DNA of 64,000 nucleotides. Source: VAZQ01 sp963702695. Its GTDB lineage: Bacteria; Pseudomonadota; Alphaproteobacteria; Rhizobiales; Xanthobacteraceae. The position numbers and the translations under genes are program-made. The stretch is taken from assembly GCA_963702695.1 (NCBI GenBank), contig CAVPDS010000005.1, positions 88,668-152,667 on the forward strand, written 5' to 3'. How positions within the stretch are numbered: position 1 is the stretch's first letter; the number at the start of each line of letters is the position of its first letter. Shown piece by piece: positions 36,508 to 46,009 of this stretch. A model generated the notes under the pieces. The model did not search any database, had not been told where the DNA came from, and was given only the letters and a program-made list of their open reading frames with translations.

Positions 36508-36535
36508 AAAAAAAATCGAGCGCCCCGGGCGCTCG
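36508..36535 (-). terminator. Intrinsic terminator reading leftward
   Basis: On the minus strand, CGAGCGCCC-G-GGGCGCTCG is followed by ATTTTTTTT, a classic rho-independent terminator. No minus-strand gene lies to its right until about 39.7 kb, so its gene seems to be gone. On the plus strand the hairpin lacks a T-run. The 274 bases between the tRNA and the phosphatase gene hold nothing else recognisable. Confidence 0.6.
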
Positions 36536-36553
36536 CATCTCGGGAGGGTTTTC

Positions 36554-37560
36554 ATGAAAACGACCGCACTAATTAGCTCTGCTTTTGTTCATGCTCGCGG
36601 GTCATTGGACCGCCGTTTGGGCGCAGGCCGCGCCAGACCCGTTGTCCTCGTGGAATGAGGGCGCTGTGAAAAAATCGATCACGGATTTCGTCATGCGTGT
36701 GACGACGGAAAGCGGAACGGACTTTGTGCCGTTCGACAAACGCGTCGCTACCTTTGACAACGACGGCACGCTGTGGACTGAGCAACCGGTCCTATTTTCA
36801 GGTCGCCTTCGCGCTCGACCGCGTGAGGGCTATGGCACCACAGCATCCCGAATGGAAGACGCGGCAGCCGTTCAAGGGCTTGCTGTCTGGCGACATGAAG
36901 GCGGTAGCGGCATCCGGTGAGAAAGGGTTGTTAGAAATCATGTCGGTCACATACACCGATATGACCACCGAGGAGTTTTCAAAAATTGTCCTCGATTGGA
37001 CCGCGAGTGCGCGTCACCCACGCTTCAACCGACCCTACACGGACTTGATTTATCAGCCGATGCTGGAACTGCTCAGCTACCTGCGTGCGAACGGCTTCAA
37101 AACCTTTATCGTTTCGGGCGGCGGGGTTGAATTTATGCGGCCCTGGACCGAAAAGGTTTACGGCGTCCCGCCGGAGCAAGTCGTCGGCTCATCGGGAGTG
37201 GTTAAATTTGAAATGAGGCCAGACGGTAGGCCGGTATTGATGAAGCTCGCCAAGAACGAATTCGTCGATGATGGACCGGGCAAGCCGGTCGGCATCAACC
37301 GCTTCATTGGCCCCCGCCCAATCTTGGCATTCGGCAATTCGGACGGAGATCACCAGATGTTGCAATGGACCGCTGCCGGCAACGGGGCACGCTTGATGGG
37401 CATTGTTCATCATACCGACGCGGAGCGCGAATACGCCTATGACCGCAAGTCGTCGATCGGCAAACTCGATAAGGCTTGGGACGAGGCCATGCGTCGCGGG
37501 TGGATCGTGGTCGACATGAAGCAAGACTGGAAGGTCATCTATCCGTTCCAGAAGCAGTAG
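36554..37560 (+). pseudogene. Secreted HAD-superfamily phosphatase, two apparent single-base insertions
   Basis: Three reading frames must be joined. The ATG at 36554 (RBS GGGAGG) starts a signal peptide, but the rest of it (LLFMLAGHWTAVWAQA) is one frame off, with the switch at 36570-36585. The nucleophile motif FDNDGTLW then leads to a second switch, where an extra C at 36791/36792 separates WTEQPV from YFQVAFALDRV. Downstream, FIVSGGGVEFMRPW and the motif IV GNSDGDHQML are intact to the stop at 37560. With the two extra bases removed, a roughly 334-residue HAD acid phosphatase results. It is probably inactivated, unless the assembly has errors. Confidence 0.75.
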
Positions 37561-37620
37561 TGCGGCGCCGCCGATCTGGGTCGCCAATTTAGTCTGTAGT
37601 CCAACGAGAGGAGTTACGAT

Positions 37621-39405
37621 ATGAGCACCAAAGACGGAAACAATCCGAAGCAAAGTGTAAGTCGACGCAACATCCTCCTCGCCGGCACCACGCTCGCTGC
37701 TGCATCGGCGCTGGGGTCGACAACGTCTATCCAAACCGCGCAAGCGCAACCAGCGCCCGCACCGTCCGGGGGGAAGCCGAACATCCTCGTCATCTGGGGC
37801 GATGACATCGGGATCGCGAACATCAGCGCTTACTCGAACGGTCTGATGGGCTACGAGACCCCGAACATCGACCGAATTGCCCGCGAAGGCATCAAGTTCC
37901 AACATTACTACGGCGAGCAGTCCTGCACCGCCGGCCGCTCGGCGTTCCTCACCGGCCAGCACATCATTCGAAGCGGCCTCAGCAAGGTGGGCTTCCCCGG
38001 CGCGCCTATGGGCATGAGCCAGCTCGACCCCTCGGTCGGCGGTCTGCTCAAGAACCTCGGCTACGCTACGGGCCAGTTCGGAAAGAACCATGTCGGCGAT
38101 CGCAATCCCTCGCTGCCGACGGTGAACGGCTTCGACGAGTTTTTCGGCAACCTCTACCATCTCAACGCCGAGGAAGAGCCAGAGCTGCCGGACTATCCGA
38201 AGGACCCGGCCTACCTCGCCAAATTCGGTCCGCGCGGCGTACTCAAATGTAAGGCGACCGACTTTGACGATCCCACCGTCGATCCGCGCTTCGGCAAGGT
38301 CGGCAAGCAGACCATCGAGGACACCGGCGCGCTCACCAAGAAGCGCATGGAAACGATCGACGACGAGACCTCGGCCGCCGCAATCGACTTCATGAAGCGG
38401 CAGCAGTCCGCGGGCAAGCCGTTCTTCGTCTGGTTCAACTCGACCCGCATGCACCTGCGGACGCACGTTCGCGCCGAGCACCGCGGCCGATACAAGCACG
38501 GCGACAGCGAATACATCGACGGCATGGAGGAGCACGACGACACTGTCGGCAGCGTGCTCAAGGCGCTCGACGATATGGGTATCGCCAACAACACCATCGT
38601 CGTCTACTCAACCGACAATGGCCCCCACATGAACACATGGCCGGACGGTGCCATGACCTGGTTCCGCTCCGAGAAGAACACCAACTGGGAGGGCGCCTTC
38701 CGCGTGCCGTGTGTGGTGCGCTGGCCGGGCGTGATCAAGCCGGGCACGGTCACTAACGAGCTGATGAGCCACAACGACTGGATTCCGACGCTCTGCTCGA
38801 TCGCCGGGGAGCCGGACATCGTCAACAAGCTGAAGGCCGGCTACACGGCCAACGGCATCAATTACAAGGTCCACCTCGACGGCTACGATCAGTCCGCGTT
38901 CCTGCGCAACGTGAGCGGCAGCGCGGCCAACAACAATGGGACAAAGAGCGCCCGCGACAAGTTCTTCTATTCCGATGACGACGGCCTGCTCGTAGGGATG
39001 CGGCAGGGTGACTACAAGTACGTGTTCTCCGAGCAGCGCAAGGAAGGCACGATGGCCCTGTGGGCCGAGCCGTTCACGACGCTCCGCCTGCAGAAGATAT
39101 TCAACCTGATGCAGGACCCGTTCGAGCGGGCCGACATCACGTCCAACACTTTCTGGGATTGGCAACTCAACCACGTCGGCGGCGCGTACGGGATGATGGA
39201 TGAGGTCTTCCAGTTCGTGGCGACATTCAAGGACTTCCCGCCACGCTCGTTCCCGCCGAGCTTCAACCCCGCGAACGTTTTGGATAGCTTCATGGAGGAC
39301 CTCAAGACGCGAAAGATGTTGAGGGAGGGGTTGGACCCCGAGCAGGTTCGCGGCGCGCTGGACAGGATCATCAACCAGCAACTTCAAAGTCGCGGTGTCC
39401 GATAA
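37621..39405 (+). CDS. Arylsulfatase, formylglycine-dependent, Tat-exported
   Basis: The 594-residue protein starts with a twin-arginine signal (SRRNILLAGTTLAAASA). The mature part opens PNILVIWGDDIGIANIS, giving the metal-binding Asp pair. The formylglycine motif CTAGR has its Cys at about residue 102. Later motifs are VVYSTDNGPHMNTWPDG and SEKNTNWEGAFRVPCVVRWPG. It should hydrolyse sulfate esters in the periplasm. The Cys must be converted to formylglycine by an FGE-type enzyme encoded outside this window. It follows the broken HAD phosphatase by 60 bases, a likely phosphate/sulfate-scavenging pair. AGGAG occurs just upstream of the ATG. Confidence 0.92.
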   Translation: MSTKDGNNPKQSVSRRNILLAGTTLAAASALGSTTSIQTAQAQPAPAPSGGKPNILVIWGDDIGIANISAYSNGLMGYETPNIDRIAREGIKFQHYYGEQSCTAGRSAFLTGQHIIRSGLSKVGFPGAPMGMSQLDPSVGGLLKNLGYATGQFGKNHVGDRNPSLPTVNGFDEFFGNLYHLNAEEEPELPDYPKDPAYLAKFGPRGVLKCKATDFDDPTVDPRFGKVGKQTIEDTGALTKKRMETIDDETSAAAIDFMKRQQSAGKPFFVWFNSTRMHLRTHVRAEHRGRYKHGDSEYIDGMEEHDDTVGSVLKALDDMGIANNTIVVYSTDNGPHMNTWPDGAMTWFRSEKNTNWEGAFRVPCVVRWPGVIKPGTVTNELMSHNDWIPTLCSIAGEPDIVNKLKAGYTANGINYKVHLDGYDQSAFLRNVSGSAANNNGTKSARDKFFYSDDDGLLVGMRQGDYKYVFSEQRKEGTMALWAEPFTTLRLQKIFNLMQDPFERADITSNTFWDWQLNHVGGAYGMMDEVFQFVATFKDFPPRSFPPSFNPANVLDSFMEDLKTRKMLREGLDPEQVRGALDRIINQQLQSRGVR

Positions 39406-39544
39406 TCGACCAGACTCGAAGCAATTCGGGCGCGCACCTCCCTTTGCGTCGATGCGCGCCCGGACTATGTGGCGTAGTGCGGTTCAAGAATTGCGATTAA
39501 TGTTGGAGGAATGCAACGCGGCGCCGACTCTGCCAGCAGCAAGC

Positions 39545-39631
39545 GTAGCCCGGATGAGCGAAGCGATATCCGGGATTGACCGGGCCGCAACCGATAAGAG
39601 CCCCGGATTTCGCTTCGCTCATCCGGGCTAC
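39545..39631. repeat. REP-like long inverted repeat
   Basis: The left arm starts GTAGCCCGGATGAGCGAAGC (39545-39574) and the right arm ends GCTTCGCTCATCCGGGCTAC (39601-39631). They are near-perfect complements around a 26-base spacer. The same core occurs as shorter palindromes at 9431-9460 and 9698-9726, so it is a dispersed family. A separate hairpin, GGGCGCGCA..TGCGCGCCC (39428-39461), lies after the arylsulfatase stop and might help terminate it. Confidence 0.8.
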
Positions 39632-39744
39632 ATCATTCCGCCAATTTTGCGTACCCGTTACGACAGCCGCAGGGTGGCCAAAGCGAACCGTGCCCACCCC
39701 TTGCTGTCTAGGGTGGGCACGGCGTTGCGCGTCCTTGGCCCACC

Positions 39745-40221
39745 CTACGGCACGATCGAGGCGGCCTTGCGCGCTTCGTCGTTCGCCGCCTTCTTGCGGT
39801 CGAAGTCCGCGAGCGAGGCATAGCCGCGGGCGTTCAACGTCGTGTAACGCGCAAGATCGGCTGCCGCCTGGGAGAGGTTCGAAGTCGCGGCCCGCGAGTT
39901 CGGCCTGCGCGCTCTGGGCTTGCAGCTTCTGGTCCTGCGGGTCGAGTTTCGCCACCACATCGCCGGCACCGACGCGATCGCCGACATTGAGGTGCGAGCC
40001 ACGACCTTGCCGGCGACACGGAAGCCGAGATCGATCTCGTGGCGCGCCCGCACCACGCCGGCAAAATCGCGGCTGCCGTTTTCCGATCGAAACTCAACTT
40101 TCGATACCAGCACCGGCCGTTCGGGCTTGCTGGTGGCGGAGGTCGCTTGATTTCGCAACCCGCCAGCAACGCCAGCAGCGCTACGGCGGATATCGTCCGT
40201 CCGCGGCGCGTCCGTTGTGTC
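39745..40221 (-). pseudogene. RND efflux membrane-fusion (HlyD/AcrA-like) lipoprotein, decayed 5' part
   Basis: A lipoprotein signal with lipobox LLAGC follows a possible GTG at 40221. The adaptor sequence then continues in changing frames: VEFRSENGSRDFAGVVRARH and IDLGFRVAGKVVART in one, VVAKLDPQDQKLQAQSAQAE in another, then back to ARYTTLNARGYASLADFDRK. At least three frame changes are needed, and the gene stops near 39745, lacking the last half of a normal membrane-fusion protein and any pump partner. It is a clear relic. Confidence 0.75.
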
Positions 40222-40263
40222 ACGCACGTGTTGATGCTCAGGGCTATGGACCTGCTCGTTTGT

Positions 40264-40521
40264 TCAATAGTAACGGCTGTACACGACGGAGCGCGCTGCA
40301 TCGCGTCTCACGGCGCCTTTTATGTCTGTGCGGGTGCCTCCAATATCCTTGAGTTCGCGGTCAGTCATCGACTGCAGCCGTGCGATCGCAGCCCGTTCAG
40401 TTGTCCATTGCTTGTGAGCCATCAGCCAGCGTCTCAAGGGGCCGATCCCCCCTCTGGCCCAGAATTGCCTCGCCGAGCCTTGCGGTGCAGCGTGCGCACT
40501 CGAAGCCGTTCTTATAGTCAT
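40264..40521 (-). CDS. DUF1127 (YjiS-like) small protein
   Basis: The ATG at 40521 follows GGAGAGGAG and gives 85 residues. The C-terminal half carries the DUF1127 pattern: LRRWLMAHKQWTTERAAIAR followed by LQSMTDRELKDIGGTRTDI, then a basic tail with RRDAARSVVY. DUF1127 proteins are small, often Arg-rich and stress-regulated; some bind RNA or affect phosphate metabolism. It is the only intact gene between the decayed efflux gene and the porin. Confidence 0.8.
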   Translation of the reverse strand: MTIRTASSAHAAPQGSARQFWARGGIGPLRRWLMAHKQWTTERAAIARLQSMTDRELKDIGGTRTDIKGAVRRDAARSVVYSRYY

Positions 40522-41365
40522 CGCTCCTCTCCAATTTCTTTGTGTTGTGTGCTCAGGCCCGGCCGCGTCTGCGGCATCGGCGTTCACGTGTCGTCGATAT
40601 AGTCGAAGGCCCGATATGGGCGAATGACGCAGGCGCCAGACTTCATGCTTGGGACGCCGGAACGACAGCTTTCCAGCCAATAAATGCGCCGTCAGACATG
40701 TCGGGAGGAGTGCGGCCAGTCGAAGCGCGCGTCCTACCGCTTCCGGGCGCGGGTTCGAGCAGCGGACCGTCGATGACCTGGAAGCGAGATGGCCTGAGAT
40801 CGGCGATGGCCGAGCGCTTCAGCATCAATCTCGGATATACATGCTTCCGTCAGACCGCATGGCGCGAACCCGTTGTCGAAGGTTTAGCTTCGAGTGGCCT
40901 AGTCGGCTGCTTCAGCAAAAATGAAAGGGCATACAACTCCTGGCGAATGCTTCTTCCAAGGGCGTCGTCCCTGCGAAAGCAGGGACCCATAGCCTCCCAG
41001 CAACGAAATGCCCGCCAGTCGTGCCAAACTGCAAAGACACGGCGTATGGGTCCCTGCTTTCGCAGGGACGACGGAGACCGGTCAACCGGAATGCATCCTT
41101 TCACTTTGGTTGAAGCTACCTGCTAGGGCGTGTGCTCACAAAACCCGGTGCTGTGACCCGCGCCCGAGTTCAGGTCGTCTTCGCTCCGAAAGCGACCCGG
41201 ATTGCGGGACGCGACGGGCCAACGCGGAAACTTGCATATAGGCCAGTTTTTCAACTATGTGTGTCTTCCGAGCACTAGAGACAACGCAAAAAGGAGTTGT
41301 AGTGGGCACGGTCGAAGTCGCTCGGGAGACGCGGCCCGCCGCCGTTCCACTTTTGAGCCTTGACC
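40522..41365. other. Gene-poor stretch with a perfect 29-base inverted repeat
   Basis: No supported gene is seen in these 844 bases. A perfect 29-base inverted repeat begins CGTCGTCCCTGCGAAAGCAG at 40963-40991 and recurs as its complement at 41046-41074, around a 54-base spacer. Each arm is itself a hairpin (CCCTGC-GAAA-GCAGGG). The two arms with spacer span about 112 bases, so this could be a small non-autonomous mobile palindrome. The remainder looks like decayed or regulatory DNA upstream of the porin gene. Confidence 0.7.
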
Positions 41366-42722
41366 ATGTCGAAGGCGATTGCGCTATCGATTTGTGCGGC
41401 GTTCCTCCTTCGCGCAACGTGTCATGCCGCGGAGTTGGCGGAAAATACCGCATTCGCTTCTCCGAAATTCAGCGCCTCGCCAGCCATCGCGCTGACGGAT
41501 TTCGAATCCCTCCGGATCAAGGGACTCAACATAGCGCTGCCCGGTCCGACAGACACGATTGATTCCGATTTCGCAGGCGTTCGATCAAGTCTTGCCGCCC
41601 TCGGAATTGGGTACATCGGTTGGAGCAGCAACAGCTTTTACAACAACATGCTCTCTGCGGAACGGACGACATTCGGCAACCAGACCTATAATGGCCAGAA
41701 GCCGACCGTCTTTACTAATAACGTGATGTTTTTGACTTACGACTTGAGCCGATACGGAATTTCGGACGGGCAGATCGTCCTTGGTGGAGTCTATAATTTC
41801 GATACATGGGCCCCCGCCGGCCCGAACGCGCTGAGTCTTGCGACGTTCAGCTATTATCAGACCTTTCTGAATAAGCAGGTGGAGTTGAAGTTTGGATATC
41901 TGGCGAATGCGTTGGAGTTTTGGGGACCCTTTCTGGCGGGCAATCTGGCGGCCAGCATCTTCGGACCGAGCGCATCAATTCCAGTGGAAGCCGGCATTAG
42001 CGCTCCTGCCTGGGCAACTCCTGCGATCAACATCAAGTTCAATGGCCCAGATGGCCTTTACAACAAGTTAGGCATCCAGCGAGCGAGCAGCCCGGATGGC
42101 CCCTCCGTCGAGAAGATCGAAAACCCAACTGGCTTGAAGTGGTCGACGCCGAATAGCGGGGTTCTCGTGATCAATGAGGTCGGTTATCGCAAAGAAGCGG
42201 CTCCCGGCCAGCTTGCGACTTGGCTGCGTGCTGCCCCGATGTTCACCACCGGCCGATACATTGATAACTCATTTGGCGGCCGGAGCACCGGCAATTACGG
42301 AGCGTATTTTCTGGCCGATCAACAGTTCGTCCAACTGGCTCCGGTGGCCGGCCAGGCTGCAAGGGGCGTCTACGCCGGCGTCTCCGCAATGTATGCGCCG
42401 CCGGAATTCAATCGCTTCAGTCGAGTATTACGAACTGCGCCTCTATGGGATAGGATTGCTGCCGTCCCGGCCAGCAGACATGCTGTCCTTGGTGGTCACC
42501 CGCAACGTCTTTAGCCACTATCTGGTCGATGCCGCATTGCAACAAGGCCAACTCGCGCATGCCGACAGTTTGTCGATCACCGCAGCGTACACGGCGCCGA
42601 TTGCGCCTGGTATTCGGGTTGGCATCGGCCTCGGTTACACCGATCATCCTACGCCGGTGGTTTATACTCCACAGACCGGGAGTGCTCTCAATATTTTAGC
42701 CAACGTGATCACGTTCTGGTAG
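41366..42722 (+). pseudogene. Outer-membrane porin-like protein with one frameshift
   Basis: From ATG at 41366, a signal peptide (AIALSICAAFLLRATCHA) leads into a beta-rich protein (GIGYIGWSSNSFYNNML, VELKFGYLANALEFWGPF). Its style matches carbohydrate-selective OprB-type porins. At about 42421 an extra base moves the frame, so that PPEFNRFS is followed out of frame by EYYELRLYGIGLLPSRP. That second frame ends in YTPQTGSALNILANVITFW with a C-terminal aromatic and the stop at 42722, as expected for an outer-membrane barrel. Joined, the protein is about 451 residues. It is inactivated or mis-sequenced. Confidence 0.7.
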
Positions 42723-42756
42723 AGCGCCGCTTCGCTCAGGCCCCTTGGAGGAAGGT

Positions 42757-44395
42757 TTGGCAAAACGCGCGGCAGAGGACGGATTTGAGTTTTCGGTGGC
42801 AACCGTGCCGCCGACCGCGTGGCATCGCCAGTTGGCGTTCGTCGTCGTCATTGCGGTATCTGTCGCCTACGTGGCCATCATCCCCAATGCGACCACACCG
42901 CTGCCGCGGATCGACAGCTTCATTCCCACCGTGTTCGCCGTCATATTCGTAGCCGACCTCGTCACCGCGGTATTGTTATTCGCTCAATTCTCTGCAACCG
43001 GCTTACGTCCTCTCGTGGTGCTCGCGAGTGGCTATCTCTTTTCCAGCCTGATTGTCGTTGGACACGTGCTGACCTATCCAGGCGCTTTTGCGCCGACGGG
43101 TCTTCTTGGGGCCGGACCCCAGAGCGCCGCCTGGCTCAATGTTTTATGGCGATTTGGGCTTGCCGCATCGATGGTTGGCTATGCCGTTCTAAGGTCCGGC
43201 ACGCAGACGAAAAATGCGGTCAACTCAGCGCCGCGATCTGCCATTGCATGGAGTGTGGCGATTGTAATCGTTGTGGTGTGTACGCTGACCTATGCAGTCA
43301 CTGCGGGACATGAATTTGTGCCGCCTGTTTTATTGGATGGCAAAGTTTTGCCATTAGGACGCTTCGCCAATGGCGTCATCGTACTGACGAATGTGCTCGC
43401 ACTGCTGATCCTGCTGGTGGCGACGCGCGGAAGGTCGATACTCGATCTGTGGCTCATCGTTGTGGCCGTTGCGATGCTGGCCGAAAGCATTGTGATAACG
43501 TTTTTTGTTCAGGCGCGCTTCAGCTTTGCCTTTTACGCGTTCCGCATAATTTCGCTGCCAATTTCAAAAATCGTGTTGGTTGTGCTGCTCTGGGAGACAA
43601 TGAGGCTTTATGCCAATCTCTCTATTTCAAATAGGGAACTGCAACGCGAACGTGCAAACAGACTGACCAGCGCAGAAGCAGTGGTGGCCGCGCTCGCCCA
43701 TGAGGTCAGGCAACCGCTGTCAGGGATGACTTCACGCGCCGCCGCGGGGCAGCGATTTCTGGATCAAGCGCCGCCCGATATCGCCAGGGCAAAAAAACTC
43801 TTTGACCAAATAAAAGATGCCGCCTTTCGTGCGAACGAAGTGTTCGAAAATTTCCTCGGCTTGTTCAAAGGAGGCGCGCAAGAACACCAACCAGTGGACA
43901 TCAACGTGTTGGCGCTCGAAGCGGTGCAGCTTTTGCGCAAAGAACTGGACGACCACAATATCGTCGCCCACGTGATGTTGGCATCAGACTTGCCGTCGAT
44001 CCAGGGTAACCGAGGGCAGCTTCGCGAGGTCATCCTCAACCTCGTCCAGAACTCCATCGAGGCGATGGCCACGACCAAAAGACAACGGGTCATCAGCGTC
44101 GTGAGCGCACGGCATGATTCCGGAGTCAATTTCCATTTCGTTGCAAGATACAGGCCCCGGGATCGATCCCAACAGACTGGCAAGCATTTTTGAACCGTTC
44201 GTCACCACGAAGGCAAAAGGAACAGGGTTGGGCCTGGCGATCTGTAAAATGATCATTGAGCGGCATGGCGGCAAACTGTCGGCGTCGTCCGACACGCATT
44301 ATGGCGGGGCGCGATTCGAGATTACGCTACCCACTAAAACCGCGGAGCCTTCCGGCCTGGAAGCCACTACGGAACAAAGCCTTCGGCGCGATTAA
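42757..44395 (+). pseudogene. Membrane sensor histidine kinase with a frameshift in the ATPase domain
   Basis: TTG at 42757, five bases after GGAGG, is preferred over TTG at 42745. Residues 1-300 hold seven or eight hydrophobic segments resembling a MASE-type sensor. The H-box is in ALAHEVRQPLSGM, and the N-box is LNLVQNSIEAM. One extra G at about 44143 puts the G1 box QDTGPGIDPNRL, EPFVTTKAKGTGLGLAIC and GARFEITLP in another frame, ending at 44395. Without the shift it is a complete hybrid-free HPK4-like kinase. No response regulator is adjacent. As written, the product stops at 44193 without an ATP lid. Confidence 0.75.
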
Positions 44396-44595
44396 TAATA
44401 AGCTACTGGAACTCCGACCACCCTGTCAAAATCCAATCTTGTCAATCCACTGCCGTAGCAGCGTCACTGGGAAGCCCTCCCCGTAGCCGGCGGCGACTGT
44501 CTTTTCCTCATGCCCTAACAGTGCCCATCGCACGTCTACCAAGCGAGGGTTGATTTCGCGGTACTCGGATTGGCGGAACAAAGGAGGAGGAAGGG

Positions 44596-44826
44596 ATGGC
44601 AAAGAAGGCCAAGTCCAAGCCCCGTCGCCAGAAGTCGACCCCGCGGAAGGGGTGCCACGTAAGGCTGCTCATGTCGGAGTTGGGCCGCCGCCAAAAAGGT
44701 AGGTCTTACCGGGACGCTGCCCTTCACAACCCGCCCGCTCGGTCCCCGCTGAGCGGGCTTTTCCATCAGCGCGCTCGCGAAGCGCCTATCCCCAAGGGTA
44801 GTCGGCTGCACTTTGGTCCAATATGA
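44596..44826 (+). CDS. Small basic ORF, uncertain
   Basis: An ATG at 44596 has an unusually good ribosome site (AAAGGAGGAGGAAGG). The first 25 residues (MAKKAKSKPRRQKSTPRKGC) are strongly basic, like a small nucleic-acid-binding protein. The frame then runs through a terminator-like hairpin at 44733, so the true product may be shorter through a frameshift, or the ORF may be decayed. I do not recognise it. Confidence 0.25.
   Translation: MAKKAKSKPRRQKSTPRKGCHVRLLMSELGRRQKGRSYRDAALHNPPARSPLSGLFHQRAREAPIPKGSRLHFGPI
44733..44762 (+). terminator. Intrinsic terminator-like hairpin
   Basis: GCCCGCTC-GGTCCCCGCT-GAGCGGGC is followed by TTTT, a rightward rho-independent terminator. It could end the transcript of the histidine kinase or of the small ORF. 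The following 300 bases to 45080 show no gene. Confidence 0.5.
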
Positions 44827-45080
44827 AAGACTCCGGCTGTGTGCTTTGGTGAGCACGCTGGCGACCCCAGATCCCTCCGATCCCCCATCGCCAGTTCAGC
44901 CCCGCCCAAGCACCCCCTTGCGGCGGGGCACCTACTTCAGGCGTTCGCCACACAAATGCCCGGCCTCGGCGAAACGATACCTCCAGCGGAGGGGAACTAC
45001 GACGCACCGGCAAAGCGGCGATGTAGCGACCGGGTATCTCGTGCATGTCCGGGGCCGCTGGTGCCTTACTCTCCGGCCGA

Positions 45081-45887
45081 ATGAGTGGGATACAATTCAT
45101 GTCCGGCACAACAAACGGTGCACGATTCGAGGCTGCTCAAACTCCCGCGATCGCGCCGGCAAACGACGCGGATGATCTTATTCAAGCGGTGGCACAGCGT
45201 GCGCGCGACGCAGCCAATGCGACGCTGCAATTGCAGCATTCGGGGAAGGCCATTTCGGAGATCGCGGTAGGTCCGCGGATCGCTAACTCAGTTTCTGAGC
45301 TGGGCCTGAGCGTTGCGGACAGGCCATCCTTGGTCCGTCGGGTCGCACGACGGATGCTCCGGTTCGCGTTCGTACTTTTCCTAGGAGTGGCATCCACTTT
45401 GGCATGGCAGTCCTATGGGGAAACAGCCAAGCAAATGATGGTGACTTGGGCTCCGCAGCTTGGCCCATGGATCCCGCTCTACCAGTCTGCCGGGCCCTCC
45501 ATCCAGCCGCCTGCTGCCGCGGTCCCGAGTGCATTACCGGTTCAAGAGGCGTCCAGCGAGGAAGCTACCGCCGTACCGGACGCTATTCGACAAAGGGCGA
45601 CACCTACCCCAACAACCTCCGAAGCCAATCTTCAGCAGCTTGAGGAAATAGCGCGAGACGTAACTGCCGCGCGGCAGAGCATTGAGCGCCTTGTCGCAGC
45701 GCAGGAAGAGATGGCGAGCGCGATAGCAGGGTTGCAGGCCGCGCAGCTGCAGATCGATCAGAAGGTTGTGCCGCCGACACCACGTCCTACCGCGGCCAGG
45801 GTGCCGAAGCCCGCTTCGCCAGCGGTCCCGCGGATTAGTTCGCAAAACCAACCGCCGCTACAGGGTGTGCTCGACCCGGTACATTGA
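45081..45887 (+). CDS. Membrane-anchored protein of unknown function with coiled coil
   Basis: From ATG at 45081 (45099 and 45045 are alternatives), 268 residues are encoded. An N-terminal cytoplasmic part of about 80 residues precedes one membrane segment (RFAFVLFLGVASTLAWQSY). A Pro/Ala-rich linker then leads to a helical coiled-coil stretch (LQQLEEIARDVTAARQSIER) and a Pro-rich tail. I recall similar proteins in Bradyrhizobium, without a named domain. It stands alone between two sensor kinases. Confidence 0.65.
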   Translation: MSGIQFMSGTTNGARFEAAQTPAIAPANDADDLIQAVAQRARDAANATLQLQHSGKAISEIAVGPRIANSVSELGLSVADRPSLVRRVARRMLRFAFVLFLGVASTLAWQSYGETAKQMMVTWAPQLGPWIPLYQSAGPSIQPPAAAVPSALPVQEASSEEATAVPDAIRQRATPTPTTSEANLQQLEEIARDVTAARQSIERLVAAQEEMASAIAGLQAAQLQIDQKVVPPTPRPTAARVPKPASPAVPRISSQNQPPLQGVLDPVH

Positions 45888-46009
45888 GTTGTGTCGGTCG
45901 AAGCCAATCTCCGTGGCCAGCGCGGCAATCCTGATCCTGTCTTGATTGTACCATTACTAGATCCGGATATGATTTTCGGAAAGGACAAGTGTGCAGAATT
46001 AATTTGTCG

